Shown one piece after another: positions 35,367 through 48,829 of a DNA stretch of 64,000 bases (position 1 is its first letter; the number at the start of each line of letters is the position of its first letter). The stretch covers positions 1 through 64,000 of the forward strand of contig JBBRCE010000022.1 in NCBI GenBank assembly GCA_038205115.1, given 5' to 3'. The position numbers were made by a program, and so were the translations under genes. The notes below the pieces were generated by a model. The model made no database searches. It worked only from the letters and a program-made list of their open reading frames with translations, and was not told the DNA's origin. This DNA is from JBBRCE01 sp038205115 (GTDB lineage: Bacteria; Planctomycetota; Planctomycetia; Pirellulales; JBBRCE01).

Positions 35367-36374
35367 ATGCAACACGTGTTTGGCAATCTGTTGGCACAAG
35401 CCGAGCGCGACAACGGCCTGGGCCACGCGCCGATTCTGCTGATCGCGGCAATCGTTGTTGCCTTGCTGATCGGGCTGGTGATTTTAGTGGTCTTCATCAG
35501 CTTTGGCCGCTTGTGGTTTCAGGCCTATATGTCCAGCGCACGAATTAGCATGGCAAGTTTGATTGGCATGCACCTGCGGCAGGTCAACGCCCGCACCATC
35601 GTGCAAGCCAAAGTCATGGCCATGCAGGCTGGCATTGGCCTCGACCCGCGTAGCGGCATCACCACCAAACGCTTGGAAGCGCACTACCTGGCCAACGGCA
35701 ACGTGCCGGGCGTGATCAGCGCCATTATCGCCGCGCACCGCGCGGATTTGGATTTAGACTTCGATCAGGCGGCCGCCATCGATCTGGCCGGTCGCGACGT
35801 GCTGGATGCGGTGCGCACCAGCGTGAATCCCAAGGTAATCGATTGCCCTGATGGCAAAAAGTCAAACAAAACCACGCTCAGCGCCATCGCTCGAAATGGC
35901 GTCGAGTTGAAGATTCGCGCGCGGGTGACCGTTCGCACCAATTTGCAGCAGTTGATCGGCGGCGCCACCGAAGACACCATCATCGCCCGCGTGGGCGAAG
36001 GCATCATCACCGCGGTGGGCTCGGCCGAAAATCATTTCGAGGTCATGGAAAACCCGGATCGCATTTCCAAAGCCGTGCTGCATCGCGGACTGGACGCCCA
36101 AACCGCCTTCACCATCGTTTCAATCGACATCGAATACATCGAAATTGGCGAAAACATCGGTGCCCGACTACAGGCTGATCAGGCCGAAGCAGACACCCGC
36201 GTGGCCCGTGCCAAGGCCGAAGAACGGCGGGCGTTTGCCATTGCCCGTGAGCAAGAAATGAAGGCCAAAGTCTGCGAAAACCGAGCCCGCGTGCTCGATT
36301 CCGAAGCATTAGTGCCCTTGGCAATGTCCAATGCCTTCAAGGCCGGCAATCTCAGCGGGCGCAACGGCCAGTAG
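35367..36374 (+). CDS. floA: flotillin-like protein FloA
   Basis: 335 residues. One N-terminal membrane segment (about 22-47: ILLIAAIVVALLIGLVILVVFISFG), then a SPFH-like domain with NARTIVQAKVMAMQAGIGLD, GNVPGVISAIIAAHRADLDLDFDQAAAIDLAGRDV, and the VRTSVNPKVIDCP block, then a helix QADQAEADTRVARAKAEERR. This matches FloA (YqfA/YuaG relatives), the scaffold of functional membrane microdomains. AGGA before the ATG is a fair RBS. Its neighbours are mnmA and a large repeat protein. Confidence 0.9.
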   Translation: MQHVFGNLLAQAERDNGLGHAPILLIAAIVVALLIGLVILVVFISFGRLWFQAYMSSARISMASLIGMHLRQVNARTIVQAKVMAMQAGIGLDPRSGITTKRLEAHYLANGNVPGVISAIIAAHRADLDLDFDQAAAIDLAGRDVLDAVRTSVNPKVIDCPDGKKSNKTTLSAIARNGVELKIRARVTVRTNLQQLIGGATEDTIIARVGEGIITAVGSAENHFEVMENPDRISKAVLHRGLDAQTAFTIVSIDIEYIEIGENIGARLQADQAEADTRVARAKAEERRAFAIAREQEMKAKVCENRARVLDSEALVPLAMSNAFKAGNLSGRNGQ

Positions 36375-36570
36375 TCGCGCCGCGGCGGCGGTGGGCGGCG
36401 GCGGCGGGCCCGATAAATGCCGCAATCCCGTCCGGCGTTGACGAACCGCCGCGATAACCGGAAAAGTTGACGGGCGCGTTTTTTTCGTTTGAAAATGACA
36501 GCAGACTATTTTCAGGCGTCAAACGGGTGTTAAACTTAAGCGGTTGCCCCTGTCTCGTCGGAGAGCCGTC

Positions 36571-39438
36571 ATGTCGCAAGTCAAAGCGTGCCCGAAGTGT
36601 TCCGCCCCGGTTGCCGTTCCCGATTCGGCCGATGCGCACGCGCACGTCCGCTGCCCGATCTGTCATGCCGAATATGCCTTGTATGAGGCGGCCGACCATC
36701 ATCTGCCGGAATTCCATCTGGTCGGAGCGCATCAACAGCCAATCGTGTTTGGCGATTTGCCTGGCGACGCCGACTCACACAATACATTCAAATTCGACGA
36801 CCAGCCCTCGGTCTTGCCGCTGACGCCCACCGAAGTCGACTGGCACGACGCCGCGCCCCTTGACTTGGATGCCAATTCCGATGCGCCGCTGTTTGCCGAT
36901 CACGCCTCGCCGGATTCTCAGCATTCGGCTGATGTCTTGACGTTCGACAGTTCGGACCAACAGCATGCCGACTATCTTCAACCGGACGAACATCCGCTCA
37001 CTTTGCAAGGCGATTGGGGCGTCCACTCCGCCGATGACGATTCGCCGGCCACGCACATGCCGCAATCGCACTTGGCCGAGTCCGAAGAAACGCACGATTT
37101 GCAGCCGCTGGAATTGCATGAATTCGATTTGGATTCGCCGCTGGATTTGAACGACTCCCCGCACAGCCCGCTAACGGCGCAGCCCGTTGGCGAGCATCAC
37201 GTCCAGCACGATCAGCCAATTGAATTTGGCTCGCTTGAAATTGGCCAGTTCGAAGAGCCGCTCGAATTTGGTTCGCTCGATGCTGCCGGCAGTGAATCGC
37301 ATGGTCTGCTGGGTCACGACGAGCACGCGCCGATTTCATTTGCCGAGCACACTGGTTTACTTTCCGGGCACACTGGCGACGCGGCGCCTCACGGCGAAGC
37401 TGCCGATCATGAATTGGCCGCCGAGTTCTCAGACGCGGAACCCGTCGAACCGCTGGAGTTTGACGCAGAACCACTCGACTTTAGCGCGCCGTCGGAACAC
37501 GTGCATCACCCCAGTGCCGAGAGTGACGACGGTGATTTCAACTTCATGCCGGCCGGTGACGATCCATCGTTAAATGCGGCGGATGACGAAAGCCTGGTCG
37601 GCGCGGATGGCGCGGAGCACGCATTTGAAGAACCGTTCAGCCTGCATGGCGACGAAGACGGCGAAGGCCTGAATTTTGCCGACTCGACCTCCGAACATCT
37701 GGCCGGCGCTGACCACCAACCAGAACACCAAGCGGCCGAAATGGCGCTTGTCGGCGCAGCGGCGGGTGCGGCTACCGCAAAAGCCGGCGCGGACCAGAAA
37801 AAAGCTAAAGACAAGAAAGCAGTGGTCGCCAAACCGAAAAGTTCCTCGGTCGAAAAAGGCCAGCGCCGGCTCGGCCGCCTGATGCTCGTGGTCTCGCTGT
37901 TGTTTTTGCTTGCGGTGCCAGCCGTGTTTTTTGGCGCATTGTGGATCGGCAAGAAAGACACGTTCGGACTCAAGGGGATATTGCCGGAATTCATGGTGCC
38001 GCCCGAACTTCGCACGAAGAATTTCGCCAAGAACACCAAGCCAACGCCGGTCGTGCCGCCCGCCGCGACGAACGCTCCCCCGAGCGACCCGGCGACGAAT
38101 CCGGATGCTGCCAATCCTGACGTTACCAGTCCCCAAAATGGCAATCCAGACACGGCAACCCCTGGCAAAACACCAGTCGACCCGCTCGACCCGCTCGCAA
38201 TTCCGGATTTGGGCAATGCCCCGACGAATGCCGACGGAACTCCGAAAACTCCCAGCGAGGGCGTCATTGGCGCGATGCCCGACTTAGTCTCCAAGCCGGA
38301 CAGAACTCCCAAATCGGTAGATAGCAAGCCGGCCGTTGATCCGCTCGATCCACTCACCACCAAGCCTGCCGTTGATCCGCTCGATCCACTCGCGCCTCCG
38401 GTCAAGCCGGACGTGACACCAAACATCGATCCGCTCTCAGATCCGCTTGCTCCACCGCCGAAGCCGGTGCCGCTCAAGCCGGACGTCAAGCCAGAGGCGG
38501 TGCCTGATCCGCTCGATCCGCTCGCACCGAAGCCGGACGTGAAGCCAACTGTCGATCCGCTGGAGGATCCTCTGGCACCAAAACCGGATGTGAAACCTGC
38601 CGTCGATCCGCTCGATCCGCTCGCACCCAAGCCGGATGTGAAACCGGCCGTCGACCCGCTGGATTCCGTGAGTATTGGCAAGCCGGAGGTGAAGCCTTCC
38701 GCCGATCCGTTAAATGTCGATCCGCTCGTGTCACCGGTTAAGCCAGAAACTACCAAGCCCGATGTTGTTAAGCCGGACGTTACGGAAGTAAAGCCTGCAA
38801 TCGATCCGACGACTGTCCCAATGCCGGCGGAAAACGTTAAACCCGATTTGTTGGCGACTCCCAAGTCGCGGGTTAAAGACGCGCCACGCTACAACGCGGA
38901 CGATCTGGCCAAGGCCGGTCAGGCAGCGGCCGACGCTAATGCAAAATTGCTGGCGGTCGATGCCAACAACACCGCCGAATTGAAGAAAGCGCGCGCCGGC
39001 AATTACATTTCACTGTGCCATCTGTCCGAAGTCATCACGTTTTTGGCATCGACCAGCGAAAACCGGGCGCCGTGGCAAGTCTTCGAAAAATTGGCCGCCG
39101 ATTCGCAGCGTGCTGAAGAAATCGGCGCGTTGGGCGGGTTCTGGTTGAACGCTCCCGCGCGGAAGGCCGGCAATGACCACGGAATCGTTTTGGCCGGCAA
39201 AGTCAAGGCCATCAAGCCCCAGGCCGAATTGTTCGAGATTTCGTTGACCTTGTTTGGCTCCACGCCCAAGGACGTTACCGTGGTCACCGATGTTCGCCCG
39301 CAGTACGACACGAATGCCGCGATCATGGTGCTCGGTAGCTCGGTGTCTAAACCGGCCGATAACATTGCCGGTTACAAGGGCAACCAGGATGAGGTCGTTT
39401 GGTCTGGCATGGTTTACACGTTGGCCGCGCCTCGCTAG
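36571..39438 (+). CDS. large zinc-ribbon/repeat membrane protein
   Basis: 955 residues from the ATG at 36571 (GGAG upstream). Order: zinc ribbon (ACPKCSAPVAVPD..RCPICHAEY, residues 7-37), then about 380 residues rich in Asp, Glu, His and Leu with loose repeats (PIEFGSLEIG, PLEFGSLDAAG, PLEFDAEPLDFSAP), a basic segment and one membrane helix (about 435-457: LMLVVSLLFLLAVPAVFFGALWIG), then a Pro/Asp/Lys tract with VDPLDPLAPKPDVKPA units (about 555-730), and a C-terminal globular part of about 180 residues (LAKAGQAAADANAKLLAVD, ENRAPWQVFEKLAADSQ). The ribbon and acidic stretch would be cytoplasmic and the rest outside. Function unknown. Confidence 0.72.
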   Translation: MSQVKACPKCSAPVAVPDSADAHAHVRCPICHAEYALYEAADHHLPEFHLVGAHQQPIVFGDLPGDADSHNTFKFDDQPSVLPLTPTEVDWHDAAPLDLDANSDAPLFADHASPDSQHSADVLTFDSSDQQHADYLQPDEHPLTLQGDWGVHSADDDSPATHMPQSHLAESEETHDLQPLELHEFDLDSPLDLNDSPHSPLTAQPVGEHHVQHDQPIEFGSLEIGQFEEPLEFGSLDAAGSESHGLLGHDEHAPISFAEHTGLLSGHTGDAAPHGEAADHELAAEFSDAEPVEPLEFDAEPLDFSAPSEHVHHPSAESDDGDFNFMPAGDDPSLNAADDESLVGADGAEHAFEEPFSLHGDEDGEGLNFADSTSEHLAGADHQPEHQAAEMALVGAAAGAATAKAGADQKKAKDKKAVVAKPKSSSVEKGQRRLGRLMLVVSLLFLLAVPAVFFGALWIGKKDTFGLKGILPEFMVPPELRTKNFAKNTKPTPVVPPAATNAPPSDPATNPDAANPDVTSPQNGNPDTATPGKTPVDPLDPLAIPDLGNAPTNADGTPKTPSEGVIGAMPDLVSKPDRTPKSVDSKPAVDPLDPLTTKPAVDPLDPLAPPVKPDVTPNIDPLSDPLAPPPKPVPLKPDVKPEAVPDPLDPLAPKPDVKPTVDPLEDPLAPKPDVKPAVDPLDPLAPKPDVKPAVDPLDSVSIGKPEVKPSADPLNVDPLVSPVKPETTKPDVVKPDVTEVKPAIDPTTVPMPAENVKPDLLATPKSRVKDAPRYNADDLAKAGQAAADANAKLLAVDANNTAELKKARAGNYISLCHLSEVITFLASTSENRAPWQVFEKLAADSQRAEEIGALGGFWLNAPARKAGNDHGIVLAGKVKAIKPQAELFEISLTLFGSTPKDVTVVTDVRPQYDTNAAIMVLGSSVSKPADNIAGYKGNQDEVVWSGMVYTLAAPR
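38320..38700. repeat. in-frame repeats encoding VDPLDPLAPKPDVKP-type units
   Basis: About eight degenerate units of roughly 40-48 bases, such as gtcgatccgctcgatccgct, repeat in the gene. They encode a Pro- and Asp-rich outside stalk and vary enough that they are not recent copies. Confidence 0.65.
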
Positions 39439-39642
39439 GCCCATTGCGCCGGCAGTGTTTTAAATGCGGTCTGTTCGCCACCGTCGGCGCGGCAAGTGAT
39501 TGCCATCGGTTATCCGCTATCGAAAACTGCACACAGCTTGCGGTGAATTGGGTATAATGACCGTAGGTATTGCCGACGGGTCACGCCGGTTGCTGTCTTG
39601 GAGCCGAGCCTTTTCGATTTTCGTTTCTGAACAGAGGATTGC

Positions 39643-43344
<3,702 letters not shown>

Positions 43345-43346
43345 CG

Positions 43347-44825
43347 ATGAACCGCGCATTTTTGCAGCAGATTCAAGACACGACGCGCCGTCATTTTTTT
43401 CAGCAGTGCGGCGTCGGCGTCGGCAAAATCGCATTGGCTTCATTGCTCACCGGGGGCGGCGCTCAGCTGCTCACTGGAGGCGATGCCGCGCTGCGCGCGG
43501 GCGAGCTATCGCCCCACGCCAAAGAAAATCCCATGGCGGCTAAACCGCCGCATTTTCCGGCCAAGGCCAAAGCGGTCATTCATTTATTCATGGCTGGCGC
43601 GCCGAGCCAACTCGATCTGTTCGATTACAAACCCAAGTTGGCCGAGTACGAGGGCAAGCCCATTCCGCCGGAGGTGATTGGTGGGCAGCGTTACGCCTTC
43701 ATTCGCCCCGACGCCGCGGCGCTCGGTCCGCGTTTCAAATTCGCCAAGCACGGCAAGTGCGGCGCCGAAATCTCCGAAGTCATGCCGCATCTGGCAGGCG
43801 TGGTCGATGACATTTGCATCATCAAGTCCTGCCATACCGATCAGTTCAACCACGCGCCGGCTCAGATCTTTTTTAACACCGGCTTCTCACAGCCAGGCCG
43901 CCCGAGCATCGGTTCGTGGGTCACTTATGGCATCGGCGCTGAGACGTCTGATTTGCCGGCGTTTGTGGTGATGTCCACCGGCTCCGGCATCAGCGGTGGC
44001 GCGGCATTGTGGTCGAGCGGCTTTTTGCCCACCGTTTACACGGGCGTGCGGCTGCGTAATCAGGGCGATCCCATTTTGGACGTCAGTAGCCCCGCAGGTG
44101 TCGATGCCGTGGCGCAACGACAAACCCTCGATCTCCTCGGCGATCTCAATCGGCAGCGACTTTCGGAAGTTCGCGATCCGGAAATTGCCACGCGCATCAA
44201 TTCCTACGAGATGGCCTATCGTCTGCAGACTTCGGCGCCGGAACTGATGGATTTGAAGTCCGAAGATCAAAAGACTTTGGACTTGTATGGTTGCAAGCCC
44301 AGCGAACCGTCGTTTGCACGCGCCTGTTTGCTGGCCCGTCGGATGGTCGAGCGTGGTGTGCGGTACATCAACATTTATCACGAGGGCTGGGACGCGCACA
44401 CCGATGTGGTGGGCAACCACAAGAAAAACTGCGGCCACACCGACCAGGCAGCGGCCGCGCTGGTCCAAGATCTCAAACAGCGTGGCATGCTGGACGAGAC
44501 GCTGGTAATTTGGGGCGGCGAGTTTGGCCGCACGCCCATGGTGGAAAGCAATGCCTCGCTCAATCGCAGTCTCGGGCGCGATCATCACCCCACAGCGTTT
44601 ACGATGTGGATGGCGGGCGGCGGCATCAAGCCCGGCTTCACGCTCGGCGCCACGGACGAACTGGGCTTTAACGTGGTCGAAAATCCGGTCCACATCCACG
44701 ATCTGCAAGCCACCATTCTGCACTTGCTAGGACTGGACCACGAGCGGCTCACGTATCGCTCCGCCGGCCGCGATTTCCGACTGACCGATGTGCATGGCAC
44801 GCTGATCAAAGAAATTTTGGCGTAG
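43347..44825 (+). CDS. DUF1501 exported protein
   Basis: 492 residues from the ATG at 43347, two bases after the stop of the DUF1549/1553 gene, with AAGGAG as RBS. The open frame upstream belongs to a shadow. The N-terminus TRRHFFQQCGVGVGKIALASLL is Tat-like. The DUF1501 domain opens VIHLFMAGAPSQLDLFDYKPKL and has SCHTDQFNHAPAQIFFNTGF, EGWDAHTDVVGNHKKNCGHTDQA, and VIWGGEFGRTPM. It is the second DUF1549-DUF1501 pair in the window and shows the classical order. Confidence 0.9.
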   Translation: MNRAFLQQIQDTTRRHFFQQCGVGVGKIALASLLTGGGAQLLTGGDAALRAGELSPHAKENPMAAKPPHFPAKAKAVIHLFMAGAPSQLDLFDYKPKLAEYEGKPIPPEVIGGQRYAFIRPDAAALGPRFKFAKHGKCGAEISEVMPHLAGVVDDICIIKSCHTDQFNHAPAQIFFNTGFSQPGRPSIGSWVTYGIGAETSDLPAFVVMSTGSGISGGAALWSSGFLPTVYTGVRLRNQGDPILDVSSPAGVDAVAQRQTLDLLGDLNRQRLSEVRDPEIATRINSYEMAYRLQTSAPELMDLKSEDQKTLDLYGCKPSEPSFARACLLARRMVERGVRYINIYHEGWDAHTDVVGNHKKNCGHTDQAAAALVQDLKQRGMLDETLVIWGGEFGRTPMVESNASLNRSLGRDHHPTAFTMWMAGGGIKPGFTLGATDELGFNVVENPVHIHDLQATILHLLGLDHERLTYRSAGRDFRLTDVHGTLIKEILA

Positions 44826-44915
44826 TTCGAACGTCACACAAAAATTGCGCGATTGCGTCCTGCCACTCAAGAGGCGACGAGTGTCGTGGGCAAATTGTGA
44901 GAGTCGTTCGCCCGC

Positions 44916-45410
44916 TCAGATGTGATAGTTGTGCTCGTCATGCGGTGGCGGCAGGCGGCGTGCGTCGAATTTTCGGCCCAGCAAGCGAGCGACGACGGCC
45001 GCGAACAACGCGGCTATTCCGGCCGGCATCGCGACGCTGCTGGCGGTGCCGCTGGGGTTGAACACAAACAGAAAACCCAGGTAGAGCATGATCAGGCCCA
45101 AGCCGATTTTCAGCATCGTCGGCGAAACGTGTGGCACCAATTTGGCGCCCTACAACGCTCCAAACACAAACCCCAAAGCAATCAGGCCGACAACGGGCAG
45201 TCGCACGTAGCCGTTCTGGTAATAGATCATCGCCGCAAAAATGCCAATCGGCGGAATCAGGACCGCTAGGTTTGTGCCTTGGGCTTCCGACTGGCTGAAT
45301 CCAAACAACAGCATCAACCCCGGCACTAACAGCACGCCGCCGCCGATGCCCAACAAGCCGCTGACGATGCCAATCGCCACGCCAAACAGGAACAGCAAAA
45401 ACCAAGACAT
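44916..45410 (-). pseudogene. TauE/SafE (TSUP) permease gene with an in-frame stop
   Basis: Two halves of one protein lie in the same frame, split by a TAG (complement of 45150-45152). The first half (MSWFLLFLFGVAIGIVSGLLGIGGGVLLVPGLMLL...VGLIALGFVFGAL) has the TSUP signature GxGGG with four membrane segments; the second continues GAKLVPHVSPTMLKIGLGLIMLYLGFLF. Reading through the TAG gives about 164 residues, the half-length type of TSUP. TSUP proteins move sulfite-like or organic anions. A single base change explains the defect; a sequencing error or a suppressed stop is possible. No frame change is needed. Confidence 0.8.
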
Positions 45411-45511
45411 ACGAGCGTTCCGGCCAATTGAGAACAAAATCGTCACCGCAGCCCACCACGCTGGCAATGGTCGCGTTCCGCCCCTGGCTTGCGGGGCAAT
45501 TCGCCAGTGGG

Positions 45512-46840
45512 TTAAGGTTTTTTCTTCGGCTTGAGCAGGTGGTCGGCGTGGTCGAGAAAAACGTCCCAATACACTTTGTCGACCGTGTGCGGGCTGTGGC
45601 GAATGAAGAACGCCAGTTCGCGGCCCACAATTTTATCCTGCACGGGCACCGCGCCTTCGTCCATGCCTTCGTGACCGAGTAGGCGATACACGGAAATCGC
45701 CTCTTTCAGCATTTCGAATTGGCCGGGCGGGTCGGACCATTGGTCTTCGTCGCCGGTCGTCAGCAGCACTGGCCGCGGCGCGCACAGCGCAATCAGACAA
45801 TTCTGATCGAATGGCAAGCGATCTTCGTGCCCAACGAATTTTTTGAAGTTGCCATCGAACCAATGCGGAAACGTCTTATTGATGCGTTCGACAGGCTCTC
45901 CTTTGGGGTTCGTGCGGCGCGAGGGCGAAGTTCCGCCGCAGCCAGCCTGGTGGGGAATGACCATGGCCACACGCGAATCAAATGCGCCGGCCAGCATGGC
46001 CGCTTTGCCGTTACGCGAATGACCAAACACGATGATCCGCTCTGGGTCGACATCGGGCGACTCCACCAGATAATCGACCGCGCGCTGCAGGCCCCACGCC
46101 CAAATGGCAATGGCGCCCCACTCGTCGTCGGCGCGGCTAGCCAGTTCGCTCGCTTGATGATCGGGTCGAAAAAAGCGATCAACGCCGTCGCTGAAATCCG
46201 GCTTATCCGGCGCAACATCTCCGTAGTAGAACGTCGCCAACGCGTAACCGCGGTCGATAACGTGCTTTACCTGCCAGCGCTCGGCTTGTGTGCCCCGTCC
46301 GGCATCCGTGGCGTGATTGTCGATGACCAACTTGGAATCTTTGCCCTTACCCGCCGGCATCCAAGCGGTCGGCAGCGCGATGCCGGAATCGTCCATCACC
46401 GTATGATTACCGCCAAAATTCAAGCCCAGCACCACCGCTGGCCGAACGTCCGCTTTGTGCTGGTTGGGAACAATCAGCAACATATGAATCTTGGGACAAT
46501 CGTCCGGTCCAACGGTCAGGGCGATTTCCTTCAGCGTGGCTTGGCCACTCAAACATTTGGCGTCTTGCCGGGTGACTTCGGCCTTGATGCGCGGCGCGGG
46601 CTTGAACTGGCCATACATGTAATGCTGAAACAAATTCTTGAGTTCCGGCACGCGCTCGTTTCTCCATTGGTCCGCCTTGGTCACGGCTCGCCCATCAAAC
46701 ATCTTCAGCGGATCGGGCGTTTCTTTCTGCTCGGGCAGTTTATCGGGCGGCGGAAAATCAACTGCCAGCAGTTGCGCAGGCAGCGCAAGCGTCAGCAGCA
46801 TCAACGAAGCAAACGCAACTTGGGTAAGCGAAGTGGCCAT
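45512..46840 (-). CDS. CE15-like alpha/beta-hydrolase esterase, exported
   Basis: 442 residues from the ATG at 46838-46840. An ATG nine bases earlier lacks spacing to the AGGAG, which the chosen start has. Signal peptide (FASLMLLTLALPAQLLA). The nucleophile motif VFGHSRNGKAAML resembles the GCSRNGK of carbohydrate esterase family 15, which removes glucuronoyl methyl esters from lignin-xylan; the following IPHQAGCGGTSPSRR block also matches it. The acid and His (DHADHLL) lie in the C-terminal half. Whether its substrate is the same cannot be said. Confidence 0.83.
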   Translation of the reverse strand: MATSLTQVAFASLMLLTLALPAQLLAVDFPPPDKLPEQKETPDPLKMFDGRAVTKADQWRNERVPELKNLFQHYMYGQFKPAPRIKAEVTRQDAKCLSGQATLKEIALTVGPDDCPKIHMLLIVPNQHKADVRPAVVLGLNFGGNHTVMDDSGIALPTAWMPAGKGKDSKLVIDNHATDAGRGTQAERWQVKHVIDRGYALATFYYGDVAPDKPDFSDGVDRFFRPDHQASELASRADDEWGAIAIWAWGLQRAVDYLVESPDVDPERIIVFGHSRNGKAAMLAGAFDSRVAMVIPHQAGCGGTSPSRRTNPKGEPVERINKTFPHWFDGNFKKFVGHEDRLPFDQNCLIALCAPRPVLLTTGDEDQWSDPPGQFEMLKEAISVYRLLGHEGMDEGAVPVQDKIVGRELAFFIRHSPHTVDKVYWDVFLDHADHLLKPKKKP

Positions 46841-46924
46841 GATGTCCATGCTCCTGCGAGGTGAGCGAGTGGTGTTTGATTTGTTCTAGAGCTTGCGTGT
46901 TCCGCGGTCAATCATACCAACTCG

Positions 46925-48193
46925 TCAAACCCGGCTGCCGGCCAACATGCCGGTGGCGAACGCGGCCTGAAAGTTATAACCGCCAATCGGGCCGTCCAGG
47001 TCCAGCAGTTCGCCGGCGAAATATAAGTTTGGCGTCCGTTTGCTCTGCATCGTGTGCGAATCGACTTCGTCCAAGCACACGCCGCCCGCTGTGACTTCGG
47101 CTTTGCCGTAACCTTGCGTGCCAGCGATGGGGATGGCCAGATGTTTGAGTTGCTGCACCAACTGCTGCCGCTGCGACTTACTGAGTTCGGCTGCGCGCTG
47201 CTCGGGCGGGATCGCCGCTTGTTGCAACAGCGCTTCCGCCAGCCGGCGCGGAATTTCTTCGGGCAGCAGTCCCGCAATGTGCCGCTTGCCCAACTCGCCG
47301 GCGGTGCGGCGCAGCCGTTCGTCCACTGCGGGTTCTTTCAGGTCCGGCAAGAAGTCACATTCCAAAATCAGCGTATTGGCGCGGGGATGGCAACTGACCT
47401 CGCGGCTAACATCCAGCACCGCCGGGCCGGACAAACCGAAATGCGTCAGCAAAAACGAACCGCGCCGTTGCGCCAAACAGTTTGGCTTTGTCACCGACGC
47501 GATCGGTGGTTCGATGACGCGGATATTCACATCTGGCAGCGTCACGCCTTTGAGTTGCCGAATCCAATCGGCGCTGGTCGTAATCGGCACCAGCGCCGGG
47601 CGCAGCGGCACAATCGTATGCCCCAGCGCGCGGGCCCAAGCGTAACCGTCGCCACAGGTGCCGCAGCCCGGATACGATTGTCCGCCGGTGGTGACAATCA
47701 GTCGCTGAGCGGTCACGGTCCGTTTGGGCGTTACGACGGCGAATCCGTCACCATGCCGATCGATGTTCAAAGCCGGCTCTTCGACGGCCAGCACCGCGCC
47801 GCTGCGCTCGAAGCGTTTCATCAGCGCTGCCAGCACATCTGTGGCGCGGTCGCTGGTCGGAAAGATTTTTCCGCCGGGCTCAACTTTTGTTGGCACGCCC
47901 TCGGCTTCGATCATCGCCACAACATCGGCGGGCCCCAGCAGCGCCAAGGCAGAGTGCAAGAATGCGCCCTGACTACCATACGCACGAATGATCCCGCGAC
48001 GGTCGGTGTGTTGCGTGAGGTTGCAACGCGTGCCGCCGGACATCAAGATCTTGACGCCCGGCCGGCGGTTTTTTTCGAGCAGCATCGTATGCAGGCCGCG
48101 CTCGGCCGCCGTGAATGCCGCCACCAGTCCAGCGGCGCCAGCGCCGATCACCAGCACATCGTAATCCCAAGGGCGATCGATCATCCGCGACAT
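46925..48193 (-). CDS. FAD-dependent oxidoreductase, BaiN/YhiN (HI0933) family
   Basis: 422 residues from the ATG at 48191-48193. Rossmann FAD motif DVLVIGAGAAGLVAA, then LLEKNRRPGVKILMSGGTRCNLTQ, typical of the family, TTGGQSYPGCGTCGDGYAWA, FLLTHFGLSGPAVLDVSR, AEVTAGGV, and C-terminal ELLDLDGPIGGYNFQAAFATG. The function of most members is unknown; BaiN of gut clostridia reduces bile acids. The gene ends 84 bases from the CE15-like esterase start. Confidence 0.9.
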   Translation of the reverse strand: MSRMIDRPWDYDVLVIGAGAAGLVAAFTAAERGLHTMLLEKNRRPGVKILMSGGTRCNLTQHTDRRGIIRAYGSQGAFLHSALALLGPADVVAMIEAEGVPTKVEPGGKIFPTSDRATDVLAALMKRFERSGAVLAVEEPALNIDRHGDGFAVVTPKRTVTAQRLIVTTGGQSYPGCGTCGDGYAWARALGHTIVPLRPALVPITTSADWIRQLKGVTLPDVNIRVIEPPIASVTKPNCLAQRRGSFLLTHFGLSGPAVLDVSREVSCHPRANTLILECDFLPDLKEPAVDERLRRTAGELGKRHIAGLLPEEIPRRLAEALLQQAAIPPEQRAAELSKSQRQQLVQQLKHLAIPIAGTQGYGKAEVTAGGVCLDEVDSHTMQSKRTPNLYFAGELLDLDGPIGGYNFQAAFATGMLAGSRV

Positions 48194-48266
48194 TGTAACA
48201 TCGCGGTGCGCGCAACGTGGAACGAGGCACAAGGATTTCCGGCCAAGCCGCGCTACGACTCAACTC

Positions 48267-48716
48267 CTACAGTGTGGCCGGCAGAATCACGTCTTTCATC
48301 CAGAAACGCTTGAGCTTTTTGACGACTTGCAAAAACTGCTCGCGGTCAACTGGCTTGGTCATGTAGGCGTCAACGTGTAGCAACTTGCAGCGCAATGCGT
48401 CCGCGTCGTCTTTAGAACTGGTCAGCACAACCACCGGAATACTTTGCAGATCGAAGTCGGCTTTGACTTCAGCCAGCACTTCATGGCCATCTTTGCCAGG
48501 CAAGTTCAAATCCAACAGAATCAGATCGGGCCGCGGCGCCTTGGCGTACACGCCTGACTGATTAAGAAAATCCATCGCCTCGATGCCATCGCGCATGAGC
48601 GTCAATCGATGCTTAACGCCGCCATTCTTCAACGCGCCCATCGTCAGGCAAGCGTCGGTCAGGCCATCTTCAACCAACAGGATTTCCATCGGTCGACCAA
48701 CCATCTCGCGCGTCAT
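48267..48716 (-). CDS. single-domain response regulator (Rcp1-like)
   Basis: 149 residues from the ATG at 48714-48716 (GAGGAT upstream); the receiver opens EILLVEDGLTDACLTMGAL. Key residues: the acidic pair in LLVEDG, the phospho-acceptor Asp in LILLDLNLPG, Thr in VVLTSSKDD, and Lys in MTKPVD. The length and the ALKNGGVKHRLTLMRDGIEAMDFLNQSGVY stretch fit the Rcp1/cyanobacterial phytochrome-associated group, which has no output domain. A histidine kinase is not nearby. Confidence 0.9.
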   Translation of the reverse strand: MTREMVGRPMEILLVEDGLTDACLTMGALKNGGVKHRLTLMRDGIEAMDFLNQSGVYAKAPRPDLILLDLNLPGKDGHEVLAEVKADFDLQSIPVVVLTSSKDDADALRCKLLHVDAYMTKPVDREQFLQVVKKLKRFWMKDVILPATL

Positions 48717-48829
48717 AAAATCGATCCTCAGTGGTCTGCGCATCGTCTTGGAGGCACAAATTCATTATACTCCCAAGCCACCGAATTGACACGTTTTGTC
48801 CGAGTGGATTTCCTCTCAACCACCAAGCA

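Noticed and set aside
37506..38864. Minus-strand frame of 452 codons opposite the repeat protein
   Set aside because: Gly/Ser-rich mirror of the VDPLDPLAP repeats; no homology features.
45150..45152. TAG as a recoded amino acid in the TSUP gene
   Set aside because: No recoding element nearby and no second example in the window; a nonsense mutation or read error is simpler.
47054..48313. Plus-strand frame of 419 codons opposite the BaiN-like flavoprotein
   Set aside because: Gln/Arg/His-rich chance frame; the minus strand carries the FAD motif.
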